DNA of 64,000 bases, taken from contig CM062819.1 in the NCBI GenBank assembly GCA_031772625.1, positions 1,231,353,070 through 1,231,417,069 on the forward strand. Direction: 5' to 3'. The notes under the pieces are model-generated. The model was not told the origin of the DNA. It saw nothing but the letters and a program-made list of their open reading frames with translations, and did no database searches. Positions 12,164 to 24,394 of the stretch are shown here, one piece after another. Numbering within the stretch: position 1 is the stretch's first letter; the number at the start of each line of letters is the position of its first letter. The translations under genes and the position numbers were made by a program. This DNA comes from Pinus tabuliformis. Its lineage: Eukaryota; Streptophyta; Pinopsida; Pinales; Pinaceae.

Positions 12164-14143
12164 TTAGGTGAAATGAAATAACCAATGCAGCCACTTTAAC
12201 AATAAAAACATGAGTGGGCTTTGCTGCTTGTGCTTGCTGGTGGAGAAAACAGAGATCTTACAATCTGATATGGCTCTATTAATCTTTGAGAAGATCAGGA
12301 AGCTACTGACCTCCTTTGCTGTGTTTACACACTGTTCAAAACTATCCTGCAACATGTATATACAGCTGCTGGGCTGAAATGAAGAACTGTACAAAAGTTC
12401 AGGATCACTACCATGCTTTGGACTTGAAAAACTGTCAATCACTTGATATTGAACCACACTGCCTGCCAACGGGGAAGAGCACTGATCTCTTTCATCATTT
12501 TGCTTGCCAGCAGATGCATCATACAAAACATGGAAAGAAACTTGTAATTTATTACAAACAAGCTTGAATTGAGCTTGACTGATCTGCGCAGGCTGCACCT
12601 TTTCTTCTTCTTTGAACAACCCAGATGGCTGGAAACAAAGAGGCAAGGGATCCACTTGGATCATTTGCTCATCTGATACTGCTTCTAAGTCTTCCTCAGT
12701 ATGATTTTTGATGGCTGTTTGGGGCTGCAAAATTAGAGGCAATACATCCGGAACAATACTTTGATCATCCTCTAGGCGGTCAACAACAAGACTAAATGAC
12801 ATTTGATTATATACAGCATGACTGTTCTCCTTAATAAACCGTAAAGACTCAAAATAAAAAGGTAAAGTTCCTTCAAAATTTTCTGCATTTTGCTCCTTTT
12901 CCTCATAGCTGAACTGGGCGAGCTGATCATGGGATTCAAGCTGTTGAGCCTGAACACTGCTTCCTGCCAAAATAGGCTCTGATTCCTCTGCAAGGCTGAT
13001 TTGGTCATTAGGCTCATAATCATCATCATACTCATCATATTTTTGCAGGCAGTTGAACGGAGAGAAGCTGCTATATTCATATAGTATATCAGGAGAATGC
13101 TCTTTCACATATGGCTCTATGAATATGTCATCTGTTTTGTGGCAGGTTTGTTCGTGAATGTCACTACTTTCTTGTTGCGAAACAGATCTGTTCTGGTGCT
13201 CTGAAGATTCCACTTTCTTTGATATTGGCTGCGTCGTTTCCTCTGTCCTTTGCAACACACTATGAAGTCTTTCTTCTTGTTCTGCTTTGCGCATCTCATC
13301 TTTGGTCTTCAGATTTGCCTGCACGTCCACAGCAATGTCCTGCATTTCTTTCAAAGTGGACGGGTATCTTTCTCTCAAACAGAATTCCATCTCTGTGTCA
13401 AATGCTCTAGGATACTGCAATAGAGCCAGATCAGGGGGAGGTCTTATATTCAAAGGCATAGAAAGATAAACTCGATTGAATCGATCAGCGAATTGCTGAA
13501 CAGATTCATGTGGAAGCCTTTTTAACTCATCATAATCTTGAATGAGCGTGAGGAAACTAACTCTGATCATCCATCTACCAAGGAAGAGCTTGGAACACTG
13601 CTGAAGATCAGAGATACTAGCCTCAGGCAATGCTTTAAACCAAGTCCTAACTTCGCCTTGCAAGGAGAGGGCAAATAGTCTAAGACTGACATCTTCATCT
13701 TCTACTTCAAATATATTAAGATAATCTTCAAAATCCTGGATATGTTTCTGGGCAGTAATACCATTCTCTCCATCAAATCTAGGGAGATACTTAGGATGAT
13801 TTGCAGGCAAAGGATTCAGCACAGGAGGCAAAATGAGAGGTCTATATCTATCAGGAACTTTACGAGACACAGGAGTATGTACATGGATTGGAAGACTCGG
13901 CTCTATTTTTGTTTCCTCCTTGACTGTATGATGATCTTTAGCAACATTTGGGGACTGCTGTTCTAATATACAAGGAGGCTTTTCTTCAACATTTTCCAAA
14001 GGAAAATCATAAAAATCTGGTATAACATCGTCTTGAAAATACAATATGCACAACAAAATCTTGTGGAAGAGAAAGAAGATGATCTCTTGGATGATAATCC
14101 AAGTCAAGAGCCTGATCTGCTCATATAATTCCTTTGGGTTCAT
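12164..14143 (-). CDS. gag of the nested gag-only element (659 aa)
   Basis: A single open frame of 659 codons. The Ty3-type Retrotrans_gag core lies at roughly residues 120-260: RFDGENGITAQKHIQDFEDY, then ALSLQGEVRTWFKALPEASI, then LGRWMIRVSFLTLIQDYDELKRLPHESVQQFADRFNRVY. This would form the particle shell. The C-terminal 350 residues are acidic, low in conserved motifs, and have no zinc knuckle. No pol follows before the LTR. The N-terminal ~40 residues are hydrophobic and the true start could be a later Met. It looks whole, and as a gag-only element it would depend on another element's pol. Confidence 0.8.
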   Translation of the reverse strand: MNPKELYEQIRLLTWIIIQEIIFFLFHKILLCILYFQDDVIPDFYDFPLENVEEKPPCILEQQSPNVAKDHHTVKEETKIEPSLPIHVHTPVSRKVPDRYRPLILPPVLNPLPANHPKYLPRFDGENGITAQKHIQDFEDYLNIFEVEDEDVSLRLFALSLQGEVRTWFKALPEASISDLQQCSKLFLGRWMIRVSFLTLIQDYDELKRLPHESVQQFADRFNRVYLSMPLNIRPPPDLALLQYPRAFDTEMEFCLRERYPSTLKEMQDIAVDVQANLKTKDEMRKAEQEERLHSVLQRTEETTQPISKKVESSEHQNRSVSQQESSDIHEQTCHKTDDIFIEPYVKEHSPDILYEYSSFSPFNCLQKYDEYDDDYEPNDQISLAEESEPILAGSSVQAQQLESHDQLAQFSYEEKEQNAENFEGTLPFYFESLRFIKENSHAVYNQMSFSLVVDRLEDDQSIVPDVLPLILQPQTAIKNHTEEDLEAVSDEQMIQVDPLPLCFQPSGLFKEEEKVQPAQISQAQFKLVCNKLQVSFHVLYDASAGKQNDERDQCSSPLAGSVVQYQVIDSFSSPKHGSDPELLYSSSFQPSSCIYMLQDSFEQCVNTAKEVSSFLIFSKINRAISDCKISVFSTSKHKQQSPLMFLLLKWLHWLFHFT

Positions 14144-14332
14144 TTCACCAGCGGAGTCTTTATTATGAAGATGATGTGGAGTCGCCAGGTGGATGAATTA
14201 ACCTTGGAGTGCCTGATCTCTGTCCACCGTCACAGATCAGAACTGAACTTGTAAGAATGCCTTTGAAGGTCTGGTTCTCTCAGAGGAGCTTTCCAACTGT
14301 CTTTGTGAAACCTTGTGAAATTATCTGAGGAA

Positions 14333-14352
14333 GGTCCCCAGTGGAGTCGCCA
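14333..14352 (-). promoter_or_regulatory. Primer binding site of the gag-only element
   Basis: On the minus strand, three bases after the LTR end (...GATAACA), reads TGGCGACTCCACTGGGGACC. Its complement ends in CCA as a tRNA 3' end should. The same PBS type (TGGCGACTCC) occurs at 42061 in the Tat-like element. Confidence 0.8.
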
Positions 14353-14355
14353 TTA

Positions 14356-17205
14356 TGTTATCACTCAGGTTGTCCTTAAGCTCCGGAAGGATACAGCCGA
14401 GGTAACCACTAACCAACTTTGGACTGCAGGCTCTAGCCCACCTGCAGTCAGAGAGGGCTCTCTCTATCTGATTTAGCTATGTTTGAATATAATATTAGGC
14501 TAGTTATTGGGTCCAGGGGGTTATGATTATGTTTGGTTGGGAAGATGATGCTTTCAGGCAGAGAGGCACAATATAAACTGGTCAGTCTCGAACCATTGGG
14601 CATGAAGTCAAAGAGAAGGGCTGCTGATGCGTTTTACTGGTTGCAAGAGGAATGAGGGGCAAGATAGCTGCATATGGAACAAATCTTCAAGGCAAAAGGG
14701 TGGAGTGAATACCAAGGCATGAGAGGCAATGAAGAATCTCTCAAACATCTTTAGCAGAGGGAAGATGAATGAAGTCTGCCTGGGGCAATTAAGAATTCTC
14801 AGACAGGAGACAGTCATATGTGAAATAGAGCAAACATGAGCCATAACCGGAATTCATATTTATGTCTAATTCAAGAGGAAAACATCAAGAAAGCTACAGA
14901 AGCTGAGCATAGAGTGCTTTAAGCAAATTCTAGACTAATCTTTTGTTCTGCAACCTGAGCATGTATGAAACTGAAATACAGAGGTGAGAAACACTTATTT
15001 TCTCATACACAACACATGAAATCCCACATTCATTTCTTCATAACCAGAAGGAGCACACCTGACAGTCTATTCTCCAAAAGCCTTCAGCTATCTTTGATTA
15101 CAGAGAAAATAACAGTTACACAGTGCGGGTCTCTTCTGGAACAAACATCGTCCAACAACCCCTACTAAACTAAACAGGGGCATATATATACAAAACTGTT
15201 TACAAAATATCCTTAAATATCTGAAAATATCTGAAGGATGAGTCACTTCCTTCATAATTTCTCCTACCGACTCTCTAAGATATTTTTACAGAATTTAAAG
15301 CTACTTAAATACAATACAACAGCCGCTTGCTGTCTGTCAGGAGTCCTTTTGACCTTTCGGAGCAAACTGGGATGGCCGAGCGCCTTTGCACTGATTTTGA
15401 GGATCCTTGCCTTTATGTTGCCTTGCCATGGTACTGCTGTATCAGGCAGCTCATTCAGATTGATGAACTGTGCTTAGTCGCTGTCCTCTTCGTTCAGCAG
15501 CCTCCACAGATCTCCCTGGTAGATTTAAAACAGGAGTCATTGCAGAAATGCTGACTCGCGGCTGCCCAACGACTGATTCATGGATTTTAGGGGAGAAAAC
15601 GTCGCAAAAAGCACACAGGAGACAGAGCAGTCTTTTAGTGAAAAATGTGAAAAATGCGATTTTTGGGCAAAAATATGGAAAATTTGGTCTTTGGGCGCCT
15701 TTTTTGGATGACGTCAGCATGACGTCATCGGGTGGGGTCGGGTACGGAATGATGACGTGGTAGCTGGAGAATGGTCCACGTGGACGGGTGATGTGGCGGA
15801 CAGCTCGGAGCAATGGTGGATGGGGCGCTGACGCGGCGATGACGTAGCAGTGATGCTGGCAAGGCGGGTTCACCGAAACCGGAAATGGTTAGCGGTTTCA
15901 TATCGCACCGCCTTCCATACAGAAGCGGAATTGTCAGAGGGGGCTCCGATACAATCTAGGGGTGACGCGTGGCACTGCCCTGACGTCACCCTCTGACGGA
16001 TTTCGGGTGGTAAAGGGCGGACAGAGGAGGCGGCCTGAAATGAATGTGGACCGTCGGATGGGAGGGCCCAGATCCGACGGTGGACGGAAGGTGAAGGTGC
16101 ACGATGGGTACGGAGGAGGGACGTGGAGAGGTGGCGGTTTGCGGGAGGGCGGTTTCTGGTTTCCCCACACCGCTAATGGAGGAAAGTGGTAATGGGGAGG
16201 GGGGCTCTGAACACCTCTGTTGGTTGCCACGTGGCGGGGGTACGGACCCGAAACCACCCATCCCCCGGGCGTTATAGCTCGGCATGTTGGCGACCGAAAA
16301 AGCCCGCCCACCGTTGGATCGGGCGACGCGGGAGATCAACGGCTGGCGGCGGATAACGGAGCTGGGCGCAATTTCGGGGCGGGGCCCGCCCAAAATTTAA
16401 TATTAACGCGCAGTGATATATGGGTCAAAACTTTGGTTTAAGAGGGTTTTAATGGGTTTCAAACGCATATGGGTTAATATGTCGGGGTTTTTAATAAGTT
16501 TTTTGAAAAGAAGGGTGAATGTGGGTTTAATGAGGGTTGTTAATCTAACCAGGGGTTAGAGTAATCCCAAGTAAGGGTTGACTATAGTCCCTGGTGGACT
16601 AATGTCTCCCATAGAAGTGCTAATTAGCTATAATGCTAAGGGGGGGAATATTTATATATTTTCTGGGGTTTTTTGCATAGAATGCTATAATAATAGGGGG
16701 AGGGGTAGCACTTAGGGATTTATATAGTAAAATTAGAAATTAATATGAATTGGGGATGTGAGAGAGGGGTAAAGAGCTAAGTTTAATGAGTAAACCTAGT
16801 CTTAGAAGTAGATGGGAGTGAGGAAAGATTTTACACAAGAAATGTGGTTTCTTTTCGGAGGAAGATGCTACCACTTGACATGAAATTTACAAATGAGAAA
16901 TGTATGGAAGATTGATTAGGCAGATCCTGCAGTGCTCCAGGGGATGTTAGTAAGAAGCTTTTGAAGGGGATGAGGGAAGTTAGACATGCTTCACCTTGCT
17001 GCAACTGATAAATTGCCTCGAACCCAGAGTAAATTACTTACAAAATTTAGAACACAGTGGTAGCCCTTTAGACTAGGACAGTCTGATGCACACTTCCTTG
17101 ACCATCTGTAGCAAATATGGAGCATTGCAACCTGCGAAGTCCGACATATTTGGAATTTCCCTACCAATCATGAAATATGAAACCTATTGGTATAGGTAGC
17201 TAACA
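14356..17205 (-). repeat. Middle LTR of the gag-only complex
   Basis: Second copy of the 2.85 kb LTR, collinear with 9160-12004 apart from small indels: a short extra segment near 15409, an extra TGACGTCA unit near 15717, and one fewer short repeat near 15850. It serves as 5' LTR of the intact unit and 3' LTR of the truncated upstream unit. Confidence 0.8.
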
Positions 17206-17364
17206 GTGGCTCCACTTGGGGATGGTCTTTCCTTGTGAAAGGCCAAGAACAGCAGGTCAGACTGCCTTGCATTCAATTGTTGTTGTGATCTTGCCAAATT
17301 TTCGTGGCTGGTTGCCTTATTGATCCTACTTGCCTACCTACCCTAATCAACACTTACTTTGCTG

Positions 17365-18467
17365 TTAGGTGAAATGAAATAACCAATGCAGCCACTTTAA
17401 CAATAAAAACATGAGTGGGCTTTGCTGCTTGTGCTTGCTGGTGGAGAAAACAGAGATCTTACAATCTGATATGGCTCTATTAATCTTTGAGAAGATCAGG
17501 AAGCTACTGACCTCCTTTGCTGTGTTTACACACTGTTCAAAACTATCCTGCAACATGTATATACAACTGCTGGGCTGAAATGAAGAACTGTACAAAAGTT
17601 CAGGATCACTACCATGCTTTGGACTTGAAAAACTGTCAATCACTTGATATTGAACCACACTGCCTGCCAACGGGGAAGAGCACTGATCTCTTTCATCATT
17701 TTGCCTGCCAGTAGATGCATCATACAAAACATGGAAAGAAACTTGTAATTTATTACAAACAGGCTTGAATTGAGCTTGACTGATCTGCGCAGGCTGCACC
17801 TTTTCTTCTTCTTTGAACAACCCAGATGGCCGGAAACAAAGAGGCAAGGGATCCACTTGGATCATTTGCTCATCTGATACTGCTTCTAAGTCTTCCTCAG
17901 TATGATTTTTGATGGCTGTTTGGGGCTGCAAAATTAGAGGCAATACATCCGGAACAATACTTTGATCATCCTCTAGGCGGTCAACAACAAGACTAAATGA
18001 CATTTGATTATATACAGCATGACTGTTCTCCTTAATAAACCGTAAAGACTCAAAATAAAAAGGTAAAGTTCCTTCAAAATTTTCTGCATTTTGCTCCTTT
18101 TCCTGATAGCTGAACTGGGCGAGCTGATCATGGGATTCAAGCTGCTAAGCCTGAACACTGCTTCCTGCCAAAATAGGCTCTGATTCCTCTGCAAGGCTGA
18201 TTTGGTCATTAGGCTCATAATCGTCATCATACTCATCATATTTTGGCAGGCAGTTGAACGGAGAGAAGCTGCTATATTCATATAGTATATCAGGAGAATG
18301 CTCTTTCACATATGGCTCTATGAATATGTCATCTGTTTTGTGGCAGGTTTGTTCGTGAATGTCACTACTTTCTTGTTGCGAAACAGATCTGTTCTGGTGC
18401 TCTGAAGATTCCACTTTCTTTGAGATTGGCTGCGTTGTTTCCTCTGTCCTTGGCTGCGTCGTTTCCT
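17365..18467 (-). pseudogene. Truncated second gag copy of the gag-only element
   Basis: Collinear with the C-terminal half of the 12164-14143 gag and nearly identical. It ends abruptly at about 18467 where it meets the Copia 3' LTR. A short tandem duplication (units at 18428-18451 and 18452-18473, GGCTGCGT.GTTTCCTC) sits right at the junction. It is truncated and dead. Confidence 0.8.
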
Positions 18468-18678
18468 CGGTCCATGGTATTGGATGCTTCGGCATGTATA
18501 AATATGTATTATAACATTGAAAGGAACATAATGAAAAATCACGCTGGTAATCCCGATTTTGGGATCCAGGGGAAAATCTCTGTGTATATGTGTTTTATGT
18601 GTTATGCTCTCGCATTGTTTATTTTTTGTGTTTTAGAATTCGTATGCAGGTAATTTCTGTATGGGGTTAAAACCTACA
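18467..18678 (+). repeat. 3' LTR of Copia element C, right part
   Basis: Resumes at CGGTCCATGG and ends AACCTACA, followed by the TSD TTTAA. About 18 bases (CGGTCCATGGTATTGGAT) are present on both sides of the insert, best explained by the 29-bp tandem units seen intact in the 5' LTR. Confidence 0.85.
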
Positions 18679-18683
18679 TTTAA

Positions 18684-21600
18684 GAACCCTATCTTGACTT
18701 TGGCTCAATTCCTCACCCTAGTCCCTAGCCTACCCTCTCAAAATGCCTTGCTCCAGTGTTGGTTCTATTCAAGGTCAAGGCCATCATGAACATGGGTGTT
18801 GTGGTCCATCTATGTTGTATGATCTAAAGCAATGTTGAGATCGCAATAGCTAGATACTAACAATTCACTCCTCCATTTTATCATGCCAATATTAACATTA
18901 CAAAGATCAAGTCCTGTGTGGAGAAAAACTTCATTCGTGATGATGATATAAACAAGGATATGGGGCACTGGCTCCTAGATAAAAGAAATGCTCGTAGTCA
19001 TGCCACAAAATATCATCAGATTATTGACCTTTATTGGTAAATCAAGACCATCATGGCGAGGGTGCTTGTGGAACATGGTGAAGCACAATAGAGATCTTAT
19101 TTTGCATTGATCCTTTGCAATTGCAGGTCAAGAAGATAAATAATAAGGTCACCCTACTAGAAAAAAAAATTGTAGGCCTAGAGTTTCTTCCCTCAGATGA
19201 AGAGGAAGATAGCCCAAGTCCCATCGCATTGGACTCTCCTATTACTTAATAATGTTTTGGTTTTATATTTTGGTTTACTTTTCTACGAGCAACCTCTATG
19301 CTCCTTTGTCTAGGAGTAGCAGTAGGAAACTACGTGCTTCTACAGATAGTTTTAAGAGTCTTTTTACCACATTGTGGTTAGATAAAAACTCATATTATCA
19401 TTTTGACTAAAGCTTTATGTATGTGATGGGGGTGGCAAGAATGGGAGGGATTTTGTCTAATCCCGAAGTAAAATTATTGTCAAATACTCTCGGGGGCTAG
19501 ACAAGAAGACCAACAATCAAGCAAAAATGTATGGTGTTTTATTGGGTTTAACTTTGGCTCATGACATGGGAGTTTTGGATCTAATAATCCTAGGTAACTC
19601 CATGACTACTATACAACACCTGAGTAATGGATCTCATCCTAAGGAGAATCTCCTTAAACTCTCCTTAATGGAATAAATTGTGCCTTAGACCTTTTCTCTT
19701 CTAAATCTATATTTCATATCCTCAGAAGCCAAAATTAAAAGGTTGACCACCAAGCCAATCTAGCCTGCCTCCTAGAAGTGCGACAAAAGAAAGTCAATGG
19801 TTTCAAGGATTGATAATCTCTCATTTCTTTAATGGCAACTATTAACTCCATGCCCCCTATCCTACACTACCCCTATGTGAATATATTAAGGATCAAAGAA
19901 AATGTTAAAAATAAAATTCCAAGGGCACATAGGCTGACATCATGGCATATGCTTAGAAGACGGTCCATGTGTGGGGAGTTTAATTAACTACTCGCACTTC
20001 TTTCAACATAGTACAAAGGATCTTGTCTTGTTCCGTTCCACCACCTTTACAATGATGAATCTGACAAGTATGTAGAGATTTAATTGCGATATGATGGACT
20101 TCGCGTGCTAGAACTACCAATTAGATGATAAATTTCAATCCTGGTTCAACCCCCTTCACACCTCCATCTCGATAATTCTTTCGTTGTGAATATTATCCTC
20201 CTATCCCCATTGGAATTCTAGGCTATTTATCTCTAGTTGCATCATGGCATCTACAAGTTTATGCTCTAGAAGGCTCTGTTATGAGAACCATGTAATTGAA
20301 AACTCCCTCAGTTTTAGTGGGAAGAGGTCTTGGCTCCCCCATCATTGCAACTTGGTCTTTTGGATAAATTTGATCTTAGGGTCCCTTCCTTAGAAGTCCA
20401 TCAACAGTGTTGTAGTGCGGTTCTGTCTCCATGGTTTGGGGTTCAATAGTACTAAGTGATTCCAGGTTACTTTTCAGTGCCTTCTCTCAACATTTCTTTG
20501 GCTCCTTTTTCCTAGTGTGTTAATTTTCTCTACTTTGAATTCCCTCTACCAATTTGGGTCATTTCGAAACGTCAATCCATTTGCACGAAATTGGGCCATC
20601 CCTCCCATTATCTCTCTCTCTTGGAGGAAGGTGGTTTTTTCTCCTTAATTATGGATCCCTTTGACACCCCCTTTTTCCTCCCCGATCCCTAGTGCTCGGC
20701 CTCTTTGATCTTAAGTAATACCTATGGTGTGACACTCTCATTCCAGGGCTCTCACAAACCTAGCTCTATCTTGTGAATCATGTGTGATGTCCCATGCAAT
20801 CACTTATGGTGAACAACCTCAACTTCCTTTTAGACCTCCCATCTTGATTCATCAACCATGTCTTCTAGCCCCGATAACTCTTCCACGTCTGGAAATTCCA
20901 CCTGTGATGCATGCAACAAGCACCTGAAGGTGGAGAATTTAGAGTTAAAAATGGAAAATTCAGCAATAATAGAACTTCCTCCTTTTCTTCACAGATTTAC
21001 TCTACAATCTCAAAATCAAAATCTCTCACTAGGATGATGAGCTCGATGTTATATGAAGACAACTTGAAGATATCAAGTTAATCTACAATGCTACAGGGAA
21101 CTAGGATTCTACTAGCTCTGTTCCAAGCCCCATATTTGCAACCTAGATTTAAACCTGAGCAAGCCTGTAGAGGAAGCTATTCTTTTTCTTCTATAATGGG
21201 ATCTTTTTGCAAATTTTCTCTTTTGTTGTCACAATTTTTCCATATATATGTATGTTGGTCTGATATTATAGTTTCCCTAGTTAGCATTCATTTTGACTTG
21301 ATAGTCAGCTCCTTAGTGAAGGATCCTCTTAAACTAATGAATTGTAATGAATTCCCCGAGTATTTATTGCAACCGAGTGTAGATTTAATATAATCATTAC
21401 TCATTTATGCTTAAAAAAAAAACTCAATGTATGTACTATTGGTCTATTTTCCATTATCGCAGGTCAATAGGCATATGCATGTATACTTTTTTAATAATTA
21501 ATATAAAATGGTTTCCTAGCTCACATAAAAGTAATAATATGAGATTATCATTAGTAACACAAATTCAATTTTTTTTATTTATGTATTTACGGTTCTATTG

Positions 21601-22822
21601 AGTATCCTTGAAGCAATGTCTTTTATAAAATTGGCTTCATTTTGTCCTCGATCAAGTGGATACAAAAATAATCAATACAAGGGATGGTGGGGAGAATGTA
21701 TCCTCAAGAAGTTAGTATGGAAAACAAGACAACCTCCCATGTGCTTGGTCACTAGCGTGCAACCTTTTTCATGATCTATGATGGATAGTTAAGGCTACAA
21801 ATCAAATCATGCTTGTGATGGATCATTTGATGGAATGCTCGATAAACTGAGGAAGTTTCTTGATGTCAACAATTTTGGTTTCATGATGGTGACGAGCTCC
21901 TAGTTTAGTATTTTCCCTTTATATTCACGAAGGTTTAGGTCAACTTTAACTTATGATGTCATCTATTGGTTGTATAAGTTTTTTCTCAGAAGGTGCACAT
22001 TATGGTTTTGGTATCAAATTTCAAAGGTACCAAGCCCTCCTATGTTCTCCTCTCCTAACCTTCCTTTATCCATTTTTTGATTTCTCCCCTCCAATCCTAA
22101 TGGTGTCTTAAACTCAATGAGTCCACTTTGTGGACTGTTCAACCCGACTCTTTGGCTTGCATTAGAATTTTCATTTTTTCCTTCTCACTTTGGATGTTGT
22201 TGTGGTTTTCCTCCAACTAGTTAAGCTCTCATAAGCCTAGAAGCTTAACCATTATGGTTGTCTACTCTCTCTTCAACTTGATCCTTTTCTTTACACTCTC
22301 CTCGTCTAGCTCTCTGTGGCCCTTAGTTATTTGGCTTCAACTTACCTTTGGGGCTTTCTCTTCGAGAAATTTTATTTGTGGTTGGAAATTTGCTACAAAA
22401 ATATAGGTGAGCTAGTATAATTGTTTGATTCCATTCTTCACGTGCAAGCAGAGGATCAAAACCAACAGGTCTACTTTTCCTTCTAAGACCACTTTACGAC
22501 TTAGTTTGGTTGGACTTATGTTGTATAGTCTAGGTTTTTCACAATGGTAAGGTAATACACATGTTCCAAGCATGGAGCTAATAACAAAACCCACATGGAT
22601 GTGCTTTTGCCCACTCCTAAGCATAATCTTCAACAAGATTATTTAGGATGCATACCCCCTTAGACATTAACCATGAACTCAGGGAAATTGAGGAGGCACT
22701 ATTAATGAAAAAGAGTATCACTCTGATTATGAAGTTAGAGCAACTGTCGAGGATTGGGTGCTAAATTTAGGACATACATGAGGTAGAAAAAACCAATACT
22801 TGCACAATTGATACACACTGGT
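18684..22822. other. Decayed spacer with no supported gene
   Basis: A 4.1 kb region with short broken frames only. Apart from the RNase H relic at 19415-19800, I recognise no domain. Scattered serine-rich and coiled-coil-like pieces near 20.85-21.05 kb are too short to call. Confidence 0.5.
19415..19800 (+). pseudogene. RNase H-like domain relic of a retroelement
   Basis: Plus-strand pieces read GVLLGLTLAHDMGVLDLIIL, then SMTTIQHLSNGSHPKENLLKL, then FHILRSQ and DHQANLACLLEVRQ. That is the E-helix, D-S block and C-terminal H/AD block order of RVT_3-type RNase H found in plant LINEs and some Ty3/gypsy elements. No RT is recognisable upstream, so the source class is open. It is heavily decayed. 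Confidence 0.5.
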
Positions 22823-23738
22823 TGTTGAGAAATAAATGACCTTGTAGAATAGGGTTGATTCCTCCTACTTGATAATTACTTGTGAGTATTTGTTGGCTTT
22901 TATTACTTAATTATGTCTTCTTCATCAGGAAATTACCAAAACATAAAATGCATGAAGATCACAGGAACACAAAGAACACAAGATATAGGCTCCAATCCAG
23001 GGAGAAAACCCACAAGGGGGAAACCCAAACAACTTCTATTTTTATAGAATTAGATCAAAGTGAGACATACAAGACCCAAAGACCAAGAACAAGATCTCCA
23101 TAAGCCCCAAGTTAGCCCTATTTAAGAACCTTCCTTAAACAAGTCAAAGTCCACAAAGTCAACGTTGCTCAATCCTCACCAAATATAGTCAAACTCAAAG
23201 TTTTGGCCCTCCAACTTCAAACTTGCAATTCAAACCTGTAACTCAGAGAATATCCTCAGAAAACTCGCACAAGTGGGCATAAACAAGCAAAAATTTCGAT
23301 TTTTCTTTCTTCCTTGGTTTTTCTCTCTCTTCCTTGACCTTTGCACTTCATCTTTTGCTCAAAGATCGAACTTGTGAGTGTGAGTGATCAAATGAGGGCA
23401 AAGTCTCTTCCTTTTATAGCCATCCATGTGGTCAAATTGGGCCTCTTCTAGGCCGACTTCTCCTATCAGGGCCGACTTGGTGTTGGGGGTCAAATTGACT
23501 CTTCTAGACTCAAAAATAATATTTTCCTTTTATTACAAAATTTCCAAATGGGACTTTGATACATGACAAAATTTATTCTTCACTCAAATAAACCCTAGAA
23601 GCATGAAGGACATGCTTGACTAGAAAAAACATAATAAAAATATTTTTTCTTTTTCTTCCTTTTACCTTTTCATGAAATATACATTGATACAAGTACGAAG
23701 ATAATTGTGAAGACCAAACATAGTTACAATTTTCAACA
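22823..23738 (-). repeat. 3' LTR of Copia element D
   Basis: A 916-bp LTR. Plus strand starts TGTTGAGAAAT and ends AATTTTCAACA, giving TGTTGA/TCAACA inverted ends. Directly outside, at 23739-23760, the minus strand reads a purine-rich PPT ending TTAAGAGGGAG. The partner LTR is not in the window. Confidence 0.75.
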
Positions 23739-24394
23739 CTCCCTCTTAACTAGGGAGGTATTCATAATTCACAACAAGGTACAAGGATACTCAAATTGAA
23801 ATATTTTCATAAGAAGAGTGAGATTGATAAGCCATCATCAAGCATCAACATTATAACCAATATTGTCAAATTACAATATAGCAAGGCCTTGAATAACAAG
23901 ATCTAACTCTCCACTAGATCATAGCACAATGTTGGGATGCATACATATGGACACCAACACCACAACCTCTCAAGGAACATACCCTATCCAGATGTTCACT
24001 AGGTATGCCCTTCTATGAATATTCTTATCTTGGATTCCTAATCCTCAAAGAATATCAGTCCTCTTCAACTACTCTTATCGTGGATGCCCTACCTTATCCT
24101 CAAAGAGTATCAGTCCATGGGACTACTTCTATCTTAAATTCCCAATCCTCAAGAAGTATCAGTTCCAGATGCTTATCCAATCATCCATTCTCCATGCCAG
24201 TGCCTTCACTAGATTTAAGGTTGTTAGTCTTGGACTACTGCATGACACATAGAGAATCTGGTGTCCCTCATCACGCCCTCTCAACCAAGGAGGAAATATC
24301 CATAAGTCCAGTCTTTCTTCTCAAGTACTCAAGCTTCTTATTTAGAAGAAACTTTGTCAATATATCAACTACCTGTTCATTTGTGGAGATATAA

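Larger units (their letters stand above)
9160..18467 (-). mobile_element. Nested gag-only LTR retrotransposon complex (TR-GAG/LARD-like), Ty3/gypsy type
   Basis: Minus-strand order: truncated gag (18467-17365), LTR (17205-14356), PBS and leader (14355-14144), intact gag (14143-12164), LTR (12004-9160). Two internal regions share a middle LTR, and the outer upstream LTR and first part of the first gag are missing. No protease, RT, RNase H or integrase is present, so this is a non-autonomous family needing a partner element's enzymes. The two LTRs are about 98% identical by eye, making this the youngest insertion in the window. The unit 9160-17205 looks whole; the upstream gag copy is truncated and has about one break. 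Confidence 0.85.
4434..18678 (+). mobile_element. Copia element C, full length, split by a nested element in its 3' LTR
   Basis: Copia retrotransposon bounded by TSD TTTAA (4429-4433 and 18679-18683). The 5' LTR is 4434-4859 and the 3' LTR is 8956-9159 plus about 18467-18678. The internal region holds PBS, gag, protease, integrase, RT and RNase H in Copia order and a PPT (about 8943-8955). It carries around eight to ten breaks, so it is a dead copy. The LTR halves differ at roughly 3-4% of positions by eye, which on a slow gymnosperm clock means several million years or more. The 9.3 kb insert at 9160-18467 arrived later. Confidence 0.92.
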
